A stretch of DNA of 64,000 nt from Riptortus pedestris (GCA_019009955.1 CM032230.1:103912501-103976500), one strand, 5' to 3'. Numbered from the stretch's first letter, positions 34,371-46,337 are shown. Numbers and translations are program-made. Notes: generated from the letters alone by a model not told the origin.

Positions 34371-35618
34371 AGCAGATTTCCCTTAAGGGAAATCAGCTAT
34401 TGAGGTCGTACTCATGACGCGAGTTTCGAAAAATTTCTTCAAATGTCCATCGATCCTACCCAGGAGATGACGAAAATGAGGTCCGTTCAAAATTATATAT
34501 ATCTATATCTATATATATATAAAATTGTAACCTCTGTCTGTACATTGATTTTTTTCGCGAAATTTCACGATAACTTTTCGTTTCACATGTCATAGACACC
34601 ATATCTGCATTTTGTTTCTTTCGTGTTTGTTTGTTTGTTTGTTTGTTTGTTACCTTTTCACGCATAAACGGCTGAACCGAATTTTATGAAACTTGGTATG
34701 TATATTACTACTAACCTAACTTAGACTTTAGGCTATATTAATTTTCTCTGAGGCGAACAGGAGTGGGGGTTATAAGGGAAGCCTGAAATTAAAAATAGCG
34801 ATATTTTGTTTTCTATTGGTTTTTCACCAAATATGCACATAACCAAAGTTGTTTATTTTGATATTTAGAGTAACTTTTGTTATATACACGTTTGTCGTAT
34901 ATCGAAGTTTAAATGCGTTATGCGCTAAAAATTATAGCGGGAGTCAACAATATTATTTGCCGAAAAAGACTCAACCGAACTAAATAAAACTCGGTTTGTG
35001 TATTATCAGTGAGGCCTTCATTATAATAAGCCATACCAACTTTTCTATGGACGGGCAGGAGTGGGGGTTATAAGGGAAGCCTGAAATTAAAAATAGCGAT
35101 ATTTCGTTTCCTATTGGTTTTTTCGCAAATATAAACATAACAAAAGTTGTTTATTTTGTTATTTGGAGTAACTTTTGTTATATACACTTTTGTCGTATAC
35201 CTAAGTATAAATGAGTTATATGTTAAAACTTTAGCGGGAGCCAACAATGTTATTGGTCACTAACGGCTGAACCGAACTTAACAAAGCTCGGTATGTCAAT
35301 TAGCATTAATTCTTCCATAATTATAAGTTATATTAAAAATTTTAGGTTCGAACGGGAGGGGGGTTATAAGGGAGGCCTGAAATAATAATTCACCATATTT
35401 ACATGTATAAGAGACGGGAAATATAAAAATATCGTAGACAGTGAAGCCTTATCGAACAAATATTCTATTATTAGCAAATCCACGGCAACGACGGGTATCA
35501 ATCCTAAAACACTGGGACGGGTAAATGTCAAAATATTGTGCTATGTAAAGCCTTCTCAAAAATACTATCAAAAGACACCCTCAAATGATTTCCCGGGCGA
35601 CGCCGGGTATCTGAGCTA

Positions 35619-35681
<63 letters not shown>

Positions 35682-36244
35682 TGTTAACGCTCTAGCGATC
35701 GCAATTTTTGTTTGATCGTTACCAAACTCGGAATTAATTCGTTTTATGTAAAATGGAAGATCAAGCTCGTTAATGGCTGAAATCGAACGAGAGGGAGGGG
35801 GGATTTACGGGGGGATTTTTGAAAATTTAAAATATCTCCGTTATTATGCGTCGGAACGAAAAATTGTATAGAATCAATCTTATTGCAAATTAAATTTACT
35901 ATAAATATTGTTCTATTCATTTATTCTGTATCTTGAATATGAACCGAGATATTTGCATTTGTATTCTGCGTGATACTGGTCACCAGTAGGCTATGTTCGA
36001 ACTTTCCGGCGAGAGCTCTGGCGGCCGTTTCTATAATTTCGCCCCTCGTGAATAGGTTTAGAGGTTAGGTCAACTGTTTTTTGGGGCTAGAAACTACTGG
36101 GTTGTTACGCCCTAAATAATGTTTTAGGTTTAGAGGTTACTTACATTTACTTACTACTACAGTTGTTATTAGGCAGATTTCCCTATTGTAAAACTTCACG
36201 TGGGAAATCTGCTTAGTTTTACGCAGCCCCTGCGTGACGGACTT
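34371..36244 (+). mobile_element. Family H, short subtype with 85-bp insert, core split by Helitron
   Basis: The 5' part 34371-34507 has a perfect palindrome GATTTCCCTTAAGGGAAATC. The 3' part 35620-36244 includes a long residual (TA)n (35621-35678), then the same extra block as the copy at 4415-5152 (TTTTTTGGGGCTAGAAACTA). The perfect ends suggest a young copy. Confidence 0.9.
34508..35619 (+). mobile_element. Helitron, 1.1 kb, complete
   Basis: Starts with TC at 34508 in TCTATATATATATAAAATTG and ends with hairpin CCCGGGCGACGCCGGG then TATCTGAGCTAG at 35619. The next base is T. The body has (GTTT)n (34627-34650) and tandem units of about 298 bp with markers at 34762, 35060 and near 35356. 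Same family as 26059-28150 but with one unit fewer. No coding capacity. Confidence 0.85.
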
Positions 36245-36449
36245 TTTTATTTGGGCTTTGTTCCAGATATTTTCTTGAGTTCTCTTACATCTCTACTGTC
36301 TTCGTGAGACTTTCTTGTTCTGCCCTCCATAGTTTCCTGTTTTTTCAAGTGTTGACCCTCCCATATTGTTTCTCTCGAACGTCGTCCAGATGGGTTTATT
36401 AATTTTGTTTAAAACATCATACATTCTACTCGTGCGGTTCCGTTCTTTC
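36245..36449. other. Unassigned 205 bp
   Basis: T-rich single-copy-looking spacer between two H copies (GAACGTCGTCCAGATGGG). Confidence 0.35.
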
Positions 36450-36985
36450 TTAAGGAAAATTTACTCATAAAGGAGTTTTTGATAAATTTCTCATCGATCC
36501 TTCCTGGGAGTTGATGTCCCTTCAAATATATATGTAGTCGCCATTTCTGTGTGATCACTATCAAACGTGATATTTATTAGTTTCATGAAACTAAAGACCA
36601 ATTTGTCGCTGGAAGGTGGGTGGGGATTAAGAGGGAAGGCATCGCCAAATACCTAATATCTTAGATATTATGAATCGGATCTAGAAATTGTATATAACCA
36701 ATCTTTCTGTAAATTTAATTTTCTATAAATGTTGTTCTGTAATTTGTTCTGTATCTCCAACAATATTAAGGCTTTAAACCCCCACTTCTACTCATGCGAT
36801 TTCTTCAATGAGTTTGAGTCACTAAACATATCACATCCTGCTGATTTTCAGTGATTTTGTACTATGTATATAAGAAATAGAGTCCAGTTGGTGAGCGGAG
36901 GTCACTGTTTCGCCATACACCCACCAGCTTGTCTGGTATTTGGGGGAAATTTGCTTGGTTTACGGAGCTTGGCGGAATTTCGCAC
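36450..36985 (+). mobile_element. Family H, old diverged copy
   Basis: Plus order of blocks is kept: CTCATCGATCCTTCC, short TATATATG, GATCACTATCAAACGTGATA, AACCCCCACTTCTACTCATG. A 3' end GGGGGAAATTTGCTTGGTTT then ACGGAGCTTGGCGG. Substitution level is far above that of its neighbours. Confidence 0.6.
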
Positions 36986-37197
36986 TGTTCCGATCGGATT
37001 TTCAGTTTCTTTAAAGCTCAACGCACTATTGTTCAGGCATATTTTTTCTTCTACTTCGCGGTTGAGTTGATATGTTTTCACTCGCTTGAACATTGCTCTT
37101 CAGGCGTAAGCTTCTATGAGAAAGCTATGTTTAGACTTCAAATTACTCCGTTACTTGCCGTGATATTACAGACCTAAGAATTGTGTTGCGTGTTATT

Positions 37198-37317
37198 AGC
37201 AGATTTTCCTTAAGAGAAATCAGCTACTGAGGTCGTAATCATGACGCGATTTTGGAAAAATGTCTTCAAATGTCCAGCGATCCTACCGAGGAGATGAGGA
37301 AAATTATATCAAAATTA

Positions 37318-37351
<34 letters not shown>

Positions 37352-37784
37352 CATATATGTCTGCTAACGCTCTAGGCGGTCTCAATTTTTGTTTGATCGT
37401 TACCAAACTCGATATTTAAACGTTGTATGCAAAAAGACAGATCAAGTTCGTTAATGGCTGAAATCGGACCAGTGAGAGGGGGGATTTTCGAAAATTCGAA
37501 ATATCTCCGTTACCATACGTCGGATCAAAAAATTGTATAAAATCAATCTTATTGCAAATTAAATTTACTATAAATATTGTTCTATGTATTTATTCTCTAT
37601 CGTGAATATTAACCGAGATATTTGCATTTTTATGAAATGTGGGCGTATAACGGACGGAGTTTCCCGCCAAAAGCTTGTTCGGCCAATTCCGTAACTGTTC
37701 GGCTGTCGTATGGAGATTTCTCTATTGTATAAATTCATGTGGGAAATCTGCTTAGTAACACGCAGGCCCTGCGTGACGAACTTT
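37198..37784 (+). mobile_element. Family H, short subtype, complete
   Basis: About 587 bp. Core is (GT)n(TA)n at 37316-37350; 3' end has one base added or changed (ACACGCAGGCCCTGCGTGACG). Blocks in between match the 16.1-kb and 51.2-kb copies (GCCAAAAGCTTGTTCGGCC). Confidence 0.88.
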
Positions 37785-38492
37785 TATAGTTTTATATTGT
37801 CAAACTCAAAGTGTTAACTATTTAAATGATTAGTAAAGTTCAGCCTAGGTGAATGTTTTGAATAACCACCTACTTCGCCGTCCATTTATTTTCCTCTACT
37901 AGCCATTACCTTTAAATTTTCGGTTTTAGGATTTCTTATAAGTAAAAGTGGCTTGTAGCTTGTAGAAAAGGGCACGAGGTGACTTGTATCGTTAGATAAT
38001 GAGTCAGCTGTCGCCTACAAACGCCTTTGCCCTTTTAACCTCAGATAGGTTTATTTCCGCTCTTACAAGTTCAGTGAAACAGCTCTATCCATTAACCTTT
38101 TAGTCTAATTAGAGGCTTTAGAGCCACTTTCATGAATGGATTTATCTTTGAAACCAATGCCAAAAGTGAAATTACTAATTTATCAGTAGTCACCTAATGG
38201 AAGATTTAGTGTTGCTTAGTAATTTATGTGTATATCAGTTATTCTGTCTTATATTTCATTATCATTAGTAAAAGCAAGGATTAACAACGCATTGAGCAAC
38301 AACTACAATTAATATTAGTAACTGTAACATTGAAAAATAAAGTTTTCTATACTAAATGGCATATTGACTGTACTAGAAATATTAAGAAAATAAAACTCGT
38401 CTATTTTTCCATGCTTGATTAAAATGTAATTGCCACAAAATGTAGCAGTTTGTCCATTTTGGGGTCATATATTTCTCAATGTTTTTCTTTTT
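37785..38492. other. Unassigned, with low-repeat island
   Basis: About 37960-38170 has homeobox-like and other short words (AGTCTAATTAGAGGC, GAGTCAGCTGTCGCC) in single-copy-looking sequence. The rest is AT-rich. Confidence 0.3.
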
Positions 38493-38597
38493 AGCAGAAT
38501 TCTCTTAAGGAAAATCGGGTACTGTGGTCATGACATGATTTTTTGAAACATTTGTTCAAACGTAATAAGACGATGAAAGTAGCGCCCAATAAACATT
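38493..38597 (+). mobile_element. Family H 5' fragment
   Basis: AGCAGAATTCTCTTAAGGAA then GTGGTCATGACATGATTTTT. It ends 10 bp before the next H copy, which starts in the same orientation. Confidence 0.6.
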
Positions 38598-38606
38598 TTT
38601 TTTTTT

Positions 38607-38726
38607 AGCAGAATTCCCTTGAGGGAAATCAGCTATTGAGGTTGTACTCATGACAGAATTTTCGAAATTTTTCTTCAAATGTCCATCGATCCTACCTAGT
38701 AGATGACGAAAATGAGGTCCGTTTAA

Positions 38727-38812
<86 letters not shown>

Positions 38813-39473
38813 CTGTTACCGCTCTAGCGGTCGTAATTTTTGTTTAATCGTTACCAAACTCGATATTTAGTAGTTTTATGTAAAAAGAAAGATCAAGTTC
38901 GTTAACGGGTGAAATCGGACCAGTGAGAGGGGGGATTTTCGAAAATTCGAAATATCTCCGTTACTATACGTCGGATCGAAAAAATATACAGAATCAATCT
39001 TATTGCAAATTAAATTTACTATAAATATTGTTATATATATTTATTCTCTATCTTGAATATTAACCGAGATATTTGCATTTTTATGAAGTCTGTGGTCGGG
39101 TATAGTTCGGATTAGGTCGGCCATATCCGTCAGTACTCTGCTCAGGTGGAAGCTTCTTCTAACCTTACCTGTCGTTTCTAACCTTACCTTACCTTCGTTA
39201 CTTTGTGAGATTTATGCAAATACGTTCTGTTCTTCCGCCCCCCCCCCTTCTTTAGCTCTTGGACTACTAAAATTTGAGTTATTAAAATATAAATTATTCT
39301 TACAATTCAGAAGCCGTTTCAGTTGGGAATTTATTTTAATTAACTGAAAGATTTCTCATTGCCGTTTGTATTTAATCACGGTGGTATTGTGTTACCAGTA
39401 TGCAGATTTCTCTATTGTTAAACTTCACATGGGAAATCTGCTTAGTTTACGCAGCCCCTGCGTGACGGACTTT
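38607..39473 (+). mobile_element. Family H, hybrid long copy
   Basis: About 867 bp, with a (TA)n core at 38730-38806. The middle switches from short-subtype sequence (TGGTCGGGTATAGTTCGG) to long-subtype sequence (ATTTATGCAAATACGTTC, poly-C near 39238) and ends GCAGCCCCTGCGTGACGGAC. Contains three repeats of TAACCTTACC near 39165-39195. Confidence 0.85.
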
Positions 39474-39905
39474 CATATAATGAGAAAGATCACGTTCGTT
39501 AACGACGGAATGGGACCAAAAGGAAGGTGGGTGGTGGTAAAGGAGGGGGGAACAAAAATTCAAAACACCTCCATTATTTCCCAAAATTGTTGTTTAGTAC
39601 ATTTAGACCTGGAACAAGGGAGAGGGGTTAAAGAGGGAGACGCCGAAAATTCAAGATATCTCCGTTATTATAAGTCGGGTTGTCAAATGTTATAGAACCA
39701 TTTGTTAAACTATTGAATGACTACCATTGTTTTTCGATGCATTTGTTAATATCCTAAATTTTGGGCTAGTTATTTAGTACTTTCTTGTTTTCAGTCCATG
39801 AAACATTCTTTTCTACTCATCGGTCTTTTAACATAGAAATTGAGAGTATGTGGTTACGTGAGATCGCTGGTATGTCATGCCAGCACTTCTGCGTGACGGA
39901 TTTAC
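39474..39905 (+). mobile_element. Family H variant C, joined head to tail
   Basis: Begins at once after the previous 3' end, without a 5' terminus. It has two tandem repeats of the GG-rich and ATCTCCGTTATTAT block (about 39540-39620 and 39600-39670), then a diverged 3' end (CACTTCTGCGTGACGGAT). Confidence 0.6.
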
Positions 39906-40065
39906 TCTTGCTGAAATATGAACCGAGTTATTTAGAATTTTGCAGTTACTGGCCTATTTCATTATTACGCTTAAGGATCTAGATTGGTAGTTTGATATAT
40001 CTCTTTTAACTATATCCGATATATCCCCATTTTTTCTTTATAATTCAATGCAATAAAATACAATA

Positions 40066-40538
40066 AAAAGTCCGTCACGCAGGGGCTGCGTAAACTAAGC
40101 AGATTTCCCACGTGAAGTTTCACAGTAGAGAAATCTGCCCAATAACAGCTGTAGTAGGAAGGGATCTCTAAACCTATTCACGAGGGAGGAATAGTTCCGG
40201 AAACGGCCACCAGAGCTCTCGGCGGAAAGTCCGGAACATGGAGTCCTGCCGATCACACAATACAAATATCTCGGTTAATATTCAAGATACAGAATAAATG
40301 CATAGAACAATATTTATAGCAAATTTAATTTACAATAAGATTGATTCTATACAATTTTTCGATCCGACGCATAATAACGGAGATATTTTGAATTTTCAAA
40401 AATCCCCCCTCTAAACCCCCCCTCCCACTGGTCCGATTTCAGCCATTAACGAACTTGATCTTCCTTTTTACATAAAACGATTATATTCCGAGTTTGGTAA
40501 CGATCAAACAAAAATTACGACCGCTAGAGCGTTAACAG

Positions 40539-40598
<60 letters not shown>

Positions 40599-40719
40599 GA
40601 ACGGACCTCATTTTCGTCATCTCCTGGGTAGGATCGATGGACATTTGAAGAAATATTTGGAAACTCGCGTCATGAGTACGACCTCAATAGCTGATTTCCC
40701 TTAAGGGAAATCTGCTAAA
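40066..40719 (-). mobile_element. Family H, short subtype, complete
   Basis: About 654 bp with perfect ends and palindrome and a pure (TA)n core (40543-40590). It is the only minus-strand copy between 34 and 57 kb. Confidence 0.92.
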
Positions 40720-40868
40720 ATGAGTTTTTGGATTTAAAAATATTGTTCTAATAAATCAATAACCAAAAATATAAATACTTTGCTATAAAGTTTGATCTTA
40801 TAGACAAATTGTAAATGCAAAATTCAGCCTGGCCTGAGGCTTTTGAGTTCGATTTATTTAGCTCTGTA

Positions 40869-41077
40869 CCGGGTGTACAGAAAGTTCTAAGCCTGATTTC
40901 AACTTACATATTTTTATTTTTCAATATAGTCCCCCTCAACAGCAACGCACTTATTCCACCGCTTTTTCCAACATCTGTAACCCGGTCAAAAAAAAATTGT
41001 TGTCAAAACCTTCCAAAACAACCTTGACAGCTGAGGTATCATAAGTACACCAGGCTTAGAACTTTCTGTACACCCCG
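40869..41077 (-). mobile_element. Mariner relic, 209 bp, both ends kept
   Basis: Inverted ends CCGGGTGTACAGAAAGTTC (40869) and its near-complement ending at 41077 (one mismatch), flanked by TA on both sides (40867-40868 and 41078-41079). The minus strand keeps the last codons of a mariner transposase. Most of the gene is deleted, making a MITE-like element. Confidence 0.9.
40914..40980 (-). pseudogene. Mariner transposase C-terminus
   Basis: The minus strand reads RCWKKRWNKCVAVEGDYIEK then a stop, the characteristic end of mariner transposases (RW-x-K-C-x-x-x-x-GDY-x-E). The DD34D catalytic domain is absent. The reading runs toward the left terminal repeat, as expected. Confidence 0.8.
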
Positions 41078-41079
41078 TA

Positions 41080-41694
41080 TTGTGTAATCAAATGTGCATC
41101 ATTCTAAAGTTCTATATATATTTTCGTTACTACATGGCACAATTATTTCCAGAAAATTACCTGTCGTGAATAGTGTTGTCAATTTTATAGAAATTCTCTT
41201 AGGCATTTCATAGAATTGCGCCAACCAAAAACAAAAAATAAAAATCATTTTCGCCTTTCATTTCTAAAAAGGTGGTAAAAATGATTCGTGTAAAATGGTT
41301 GTATGGTGTAAGCGGTCAGTGGATTGAAAAGAGTGGGAGGGGGGGGATTCACGGTTTTCTGAAATTGTGTCGGGTGAAACAATGAAACATATCGGGTATT
41401 GTACGGGGCAAACATAAGAGCCGCTGCTGTGACCATCCTTTCAGAACAGGTGTTTTATAGAACAGAAGGGAGTGTCACATTCATCCATCCTGGTTTGGCT
41501 GAGTTATGGAGTTTGTGTCAGCGGGGATCCAACCCCCCCTGCGTGTCCTCTTTTTTATTCATACCCGACAAATACACACCTCGAATAGCTACCATTATAC
41601 ATTTCTGCATAAGTATAATGCTCCATAATGTACAATTTCGGAAAACTAAATCTGACCATTTAGTTTAACATGTCCGTGAATCCTCTTTTCATAT
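41080..41694. other. Unassigned
   Basis: Low-repeat sequence. GC-balanced patch at 41390-41560 with an 89-codon frame (41399-41668) of no recognisable domain. Confidence 0.3.
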
Positions 41695-41782
41695 TAGCAA
41701 ATTTCCCTTGGGGAAAATGCACGATTTATTGAAATGATTTTTCCTCAGAAAGGGGGGGGGATCTCATGATGGGATTTTCGAA

Positions 41783-41836
<54 letters not shown>

Positions 41837-41838
<2 letters not shown>

Positions 41839-42421
41839 TATTTATTTTTAGCTGGTGGTGAGGGTGATGAATGGTTAATCACAAAACTTTTTTATGGCTC
41901 CTCACAAGATAAAGTTAATTCATAGTGACGTTAGGGGTTATCTGTTGGACATGGTTGAGGCTATTGAAATAAAACTTGGAAAAGCCATAAATAAAGGCAA
42001 TGTAAATGTGCAGACTGACACAAACGCGTCTCTCATGTCCAGACTTGTCTCTGCCCCCTCCCTAGCGGCTTGGAACGATCCCCTTGGCCTCAGTGCATCG
42101 GCAGGGTTTAGCCTGGTAGCAAGTCTATAGGATTGCCCTACGCTCTGACGGTAATTTTGCTTATAATATCATTTCAATGTTTAAATAGTAATTATTAATT
42201 TGTTATATTTTATCATTGTAATTGTGTTTTTAAATATAGGTGTTATTATTGTAAACTATGACCAACTATGTAAAACATTTTTAAGAACTGATTTTTAGAC
42301 TCCTTAATTATGGTGTTACATTGTTTTGTAGCTCTGAGGATGGGGATTTAGTCCCCGAAAGCGCTCAGCGTTTATAAGAAATAAAATTGTGAGGAGCCAT
42401 AAAAAAGTTTTGTGATTAACC
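41837..42421 (+). mobile_element. Candidate Penelope-like non-autonomous element P1
   Basis: Ends with 35-bp inverted repeats that are identical (41873-41907 and 42387-42421; GGTTAATCACAAAACTTTTT at the left). Left of the first arm is a further 36 bp (TTTTTAGCTGGTGGTGAGGG). Near the right end lies a hammerhead-like motif. Related pieces occur at 46.3, 48.9 and 52.2-53.4 kb. No enzyme gene is present. Assignment to Penelope-like elements rests on the motif, the inverted end modules and the long target duplication seen at 52.2 kb. Confidence 0.55.
42334..42370 (+). ncRNA. Hammerhead-like motif of element P
   Basis: CTGAGGA, then a hairpin TGGGG-ATTTAG-TCCCC, then GAAA, then GCGCTCAGCG able to form a short stem. 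The order matches the CUGANGA / stem II / GAAA / stem III layout of hammerhead ribozymes reported in Penelope-like elements. There is one unpaired base before stem II and stem I is not clear, so activity is uncertain. Confidence 0.35.
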
Positions 42422-42664
42422 ATATATATGTATATTTGTCTGTTACCGCTCTAGCGGTCCCAATTATTGTTTATCGTTACCAAACTTGATATTTAAAGTT
42501 TTATGTAAAAATGAAGATCGTTAACGGCTATAATCAGGATTCAGTAATCAGATCGTAAAATCGGGGGTTTAGTGGGAGGAATTGAGGAAATTCGAAATAT
42601 CTCAGATATTATGCATCGAAACGTTTTATAGAATCAATCTTATTGAAAATGTAATGAACATAAT

Positions 42665-42720
42665 ACAAATAAAATATACATAAATAACGGAATATTTTAT
42701 TTATCTGTATATATATAATA

Positions 42721-42751
<31 letters not shown>

Positions 42752-42777
42752 CCGTTATTTATGTATATTTTATTTGT
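42665..42777. repeat. Perfect 32-bp inverted repeat around (TA)n
   Basis: The left arm 42665-42696 and right arm 42746-42777 are exact reverse complements (ACAAATAAAATATACATAAA at the start of the left arm). The 49-bp spacer is mostly TA. It begins where family H sequence ends. Confidence 0.9.
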
Positions 42778-42854
42778 TTTAATACGGACCCGTCAGACGT
42801 TGTCCTGGATATTTCAAGCGATTAGGATATTAAATTTAATAATATTATGTTTAA

Positions 42855-43245
42855 AACAAAAGCTACTTTTAATAACACAATAAATAACTTTTGTTATGTG
42901 GACATTTGCCTAAAATCAAATAGAAAATGAAATATCGCGAATTGTTTATTCAGGCCTCCCTTATAACCCCCACTCCCGTTCGAACCTAAAAAATTTAAAA
43001 ATATAGCTTATAATCATGGAAGAATTAATGCTAATTTACATATAGATTTTTGTGAAGTTCGGTTCAGTCGTTAGTGTCCAATAAAATTGTTGGCTCCCAC
43101 TTTAATTTTTTAGTGTGTATCTCGTTTATACTTTCTTATACGGCAAAAGTTACTCTAAATAACAACATAAACAACTCTTAACCTGTGCATATTTGCCGAA
43201 AAACCAATAGGAAACGAAATATGGCTATTTTTAATTGTAGGCCTC
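42855..43245 (-). mobile_element. Helitron internal fragment
   Basis: Minus-strand match to the 298-bp unit of the Helitrons: GCCTCCCTTATAACCCCCAC, CGGTTCAGTCGTTAGTG, TTTGCCGAAAAACCAATAGG. A little more than one unit is kept. No ends. Confidence 0.7.
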
Positions 43246-44430
43246 CCGCACTACTGCTCCATCTGCCGGGCTGATCTGTGGCGCTGAACCATCCAGGGCG
43301 TCACCCGAACGCGTACAAAAATATTCATTCAATTCGGTCCAGGAGTTCAGTGATATACACACGTACAGTAGAATTATATATATATAAAGATATAAAAAAC
43401 AGAAAAAAGGCAGCAAACAAAAAAACCTAAGATTTGGTACTTAAAGCGTACTTCTTTCAATTTCCTTCTCAAATAAGTTTTTTAACGTTTTTATCATAAA
43501 TGATTTTGATATATAGTTCTGTTAGTTTAAAATATTGATATTGGTTCATTGGAGAATTTGTTATACTACTAATATAAATTGTAAAGGTATATTTTAGCAA
43601 TAGGCAAGGATTATACGCCTGATGAGGTGTTGAAGTAATGATTGCGAACCATGTAGAGTTTTAACAAACCGAATTAAGAAGAAATAGTGTTTCTTACATT
43701 CTGACACTTTGCCTCCAAGTGATATTAGATTAGCGTTTTTGGGTCATTGGTGAATTATGTAATAAATGTTTGACCTTATTTGATCTAAGTAGTTGCTTTT
43801 AGAAATAATAGAAAATAATTTATTCCCCAACTTCTTAAGCGATTATCACATTTTAATAATTTGTGAATTGAATAATGTAAGTGTTAATAGGCGGTATCAG
43901 CCATATTAATTTGAAATTTTAGCCATATATGCTTCGGAAGATATATTAATAACTAGAAATCTATTTATCTTTAGGGATCTTTTGCATTGAACCTTATTAT
44001 TTACTACAATATAACTTATAATTAAAAATAAATGGCATCGCCTTTTAGTACATTATGTAACAGCGGCGCTTTGAAGGGCCCTTAAATTAAACAAAAACTA
44101 ATTTACATTTACTAATATCTAATAGGACGAAGGCAATAACAATTTTAAACATATTTTTTTAATGATACTAATGTAAATCTTTAGCAATTTAAGATTGACA
44201 TATTCAAACCTTAATTTTGCTTTAAATAGACTTTGTTAATAATAAATATTTCATGTATATTTTAGACAGTTTGGTTTAAATTTAAAAGCATATAATGTGG
44301 CCCAGTTTACGCATTTGTCTGTTTTCTGAATGTGGGGGGCTAATTGTATATTTAAATAATTGATTATACGCGTACGCAGAATGTAAAGTAATCTAAAACA
44401 CTCAGTCTACGCTCATTATTAATGAGCGAT
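43246..44430. other. Unassigned; mobile-element scrap at start
   Basis: 43246-43400 includes ATTCAATTCGGTCCAGGAG, a phrase common in insect transposon remnants, but no family can be assigned. The remainder is AT-rich without features. Confidence 0.3.
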
Positions 44431-44658
44431 GGGGCTCAGGTTAGCCATGTTAGTTAAAGCGTTGACCTTAATCTCACATGGTAAACCTAGAGTGGAGAGT
44501 TCGATTCCCGCCTGGACAATAGGAATTTATTTAGTGACGGAATTCATTAAATAAAATCCTTAGCCCCACTCTGGCTAGAAAAGGGTGGTAACCTGTAGAT
44601 AACCCGTCCCGATTAGCCTAAGTTGCATAAAGTGGACGTTAATATATAACAAATAATA
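44431..44658 (+). mobile_element. SINE family S, full length
   Basis: GGGGCTCAGGTTAGCCATGT at the head, B box GAGTTCGATTCCCGCC close to a tRNA consensus, body through ACCCGTCCCGATTAGCC, tail of TAATAAATAAA type. The best-preserved B box of the copies seen. Confidence 0.82.
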
Positions 44659-45986
44659 AATAAATTAATGATTGATAGTTGTTCTAGTCAGTATAGATTT
44701 ATTCTACAATATGTCTGACAAATTTGGTTATAAATACTTGAAATAGTTAATGTTTGACGTATATATGTTTAGTTAATAAAACTGAAACACTTTTACTTCC
44801 CGTTATAGATGTGTATTGTATAGTTTAAACATAGTATTTATATTGTTTTGTGTTTTTAATGTACACTCTATTGGCATTGCAATATAATTGCTTCAAGCTC
44901 AGAATTTTGAAAAATCGTAATACTCGGTTTGGTAGGGCTTTGCTATTTTTATGAAACTACTACATGATTAGAGGTAATTCCTTAAGAAGAAATAAATCAC
45001 TATTATCTTTTATTAATTTACTTTGATTTTTTTGTTAATTATAAATGTTTATGATTTATCGATCATTTTGGCATTTTGTTTTAGACAACTGTCTGATAGA
45101 TTTAAAGAATTATGTTTATTTTGAAAATTATTCGGAAATGATTTCTTCACTGAAATAGTTATACTAACAGTGTCAATAATAATGGCGAGCTAATAAAAAA
45201 GCATTGCCATTTGTAATATACACTGTAATCCATATAGTTTTTAGAATTCTGAATGCATTAAATTTAGAAAATGCCGCTAAACTGACTGCGGTCAGCTATA
45301 GGTCATATTCATGAATTTTTAAAATATTTTAATTGTTATTTTCTATTAAAAAACTCCTGAAAAGAATTCTATGTACATTTATAAATTAGCTATGTACAAC
45401 ATGGGGGAGATAAATGTGCCCACTCATATTATTTCGTTGTGATGTGTGAATAGGTGCTTTTGTATTCAAATTCCGATGGCTGTAGCCTTCCAGAAAGTGA
45501 TAAGAAGAGATGAAGTACCTTTTATGAAAAGTACGTTTTATTACTTTACTTTTAAATTATCCTAGCAACACTTAGTTTTTTTCTGAGAAATTATAATTGA
45601 GGTCACAGCTAGAATAACACTATACGCTTATGGTCCCTTATTGTTGGATCTCGCTAATGAACTTCATTAAGCTTCTGATATTCATTTTAAGGAAAATGCT
45701 TTGATACCATATTTTGGAAACACTTCAAAGACGAAGGGAAAATCTATTGGAATCCTCTACATATGGCATAGACGAAACTGAAAATTGTGTTTCTTACCGT
45801 TTCTTTTTGGTGTAATATTTTCGTTAAAAGTCCATCAGTTTGCAATCTTCGTCTAAGTGGTTTGTATTCTTTTAATTTATAGACATCGTACGTAGCCATT
45901 CACACCCGCAAACTGTCCTCATTTGGCAGCTTATCTAATTATTTGATTTTATACAAAACAAGATGAAATATTATTATTATTATTAT
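44659..45986. other. Unassigned AT-rich stretch
   Basis: No recognisable repeat or coding feature; ends in a (TTA)n run at about 45970. Confidence 0.4.
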
Positions 45987-46226
45987 TATTGCAGGGAGAG
46001 GAAAAATACCCACCCTTCCACAGTAACAATTTATTGAAGCGTCAAAGCGCTTTCGATGCAGTGCATTATCGTCAGTACCCTATTGACACAACAAAAAACA
46101 ATTATAGTATTTTAAAAAAAAAAGTAAAAAGAGTCGAATTGATAAACCACTCATAAAGCAGTAAACACTAACTTTTCAAAAACTAAATAACATCACATTC
46201 AAACCTTTCACACAATCAACAAACAA
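45987..46226 (-). mobile_element. Possible second Penelope-like end
   Basis: Minus strand has CTGACGA, a small hairpin ATGCA-C-TGCAT, CGAAA and AGCG-CTTTGA-CGCT (46039-46075), again in hammerhead-like order but in a different sequence family from P1. Left of it is GGGAGAGGAAAAATACCC. Boundaries unknown. Confidence 0.3.
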
Positions 46227-46337
46227 TTATTATTAATACTTATTAACGTCCACATTTTCCTACTAAGGCTATTTGGGACGGGTTATCTCCAGGTTACCAC
46301 CCTCGTCTAGCCAAAGTGGGACCAAGGATTTTCCAAA
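46227..46337 (-). mobile_element. SINE family S, cut by element P
   Basis: Minus body (TTATTAACGTCCACATTTTC, GACGGGTTATCTCCAGG) stops at GGACCAAGGATTT, where element P begins. Confidence 0.65.

Larger units (their letters stand above)
41695..42664 (+). mobile_element. Family H, diverged, with a Penelope-like insert in its core
   Basis: The 5' part 41695-41836 (AGCAAATTTCCCTTGGGG; poly-G at 41751; (TA)n 41783-41836) and the later part 42422-42664 (TTTGTCTGTTACCGCTCTAG) flank a 585-bp insert. The H 3' end is missing; a palindrome starts at 42665. Confidence 0.75.
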
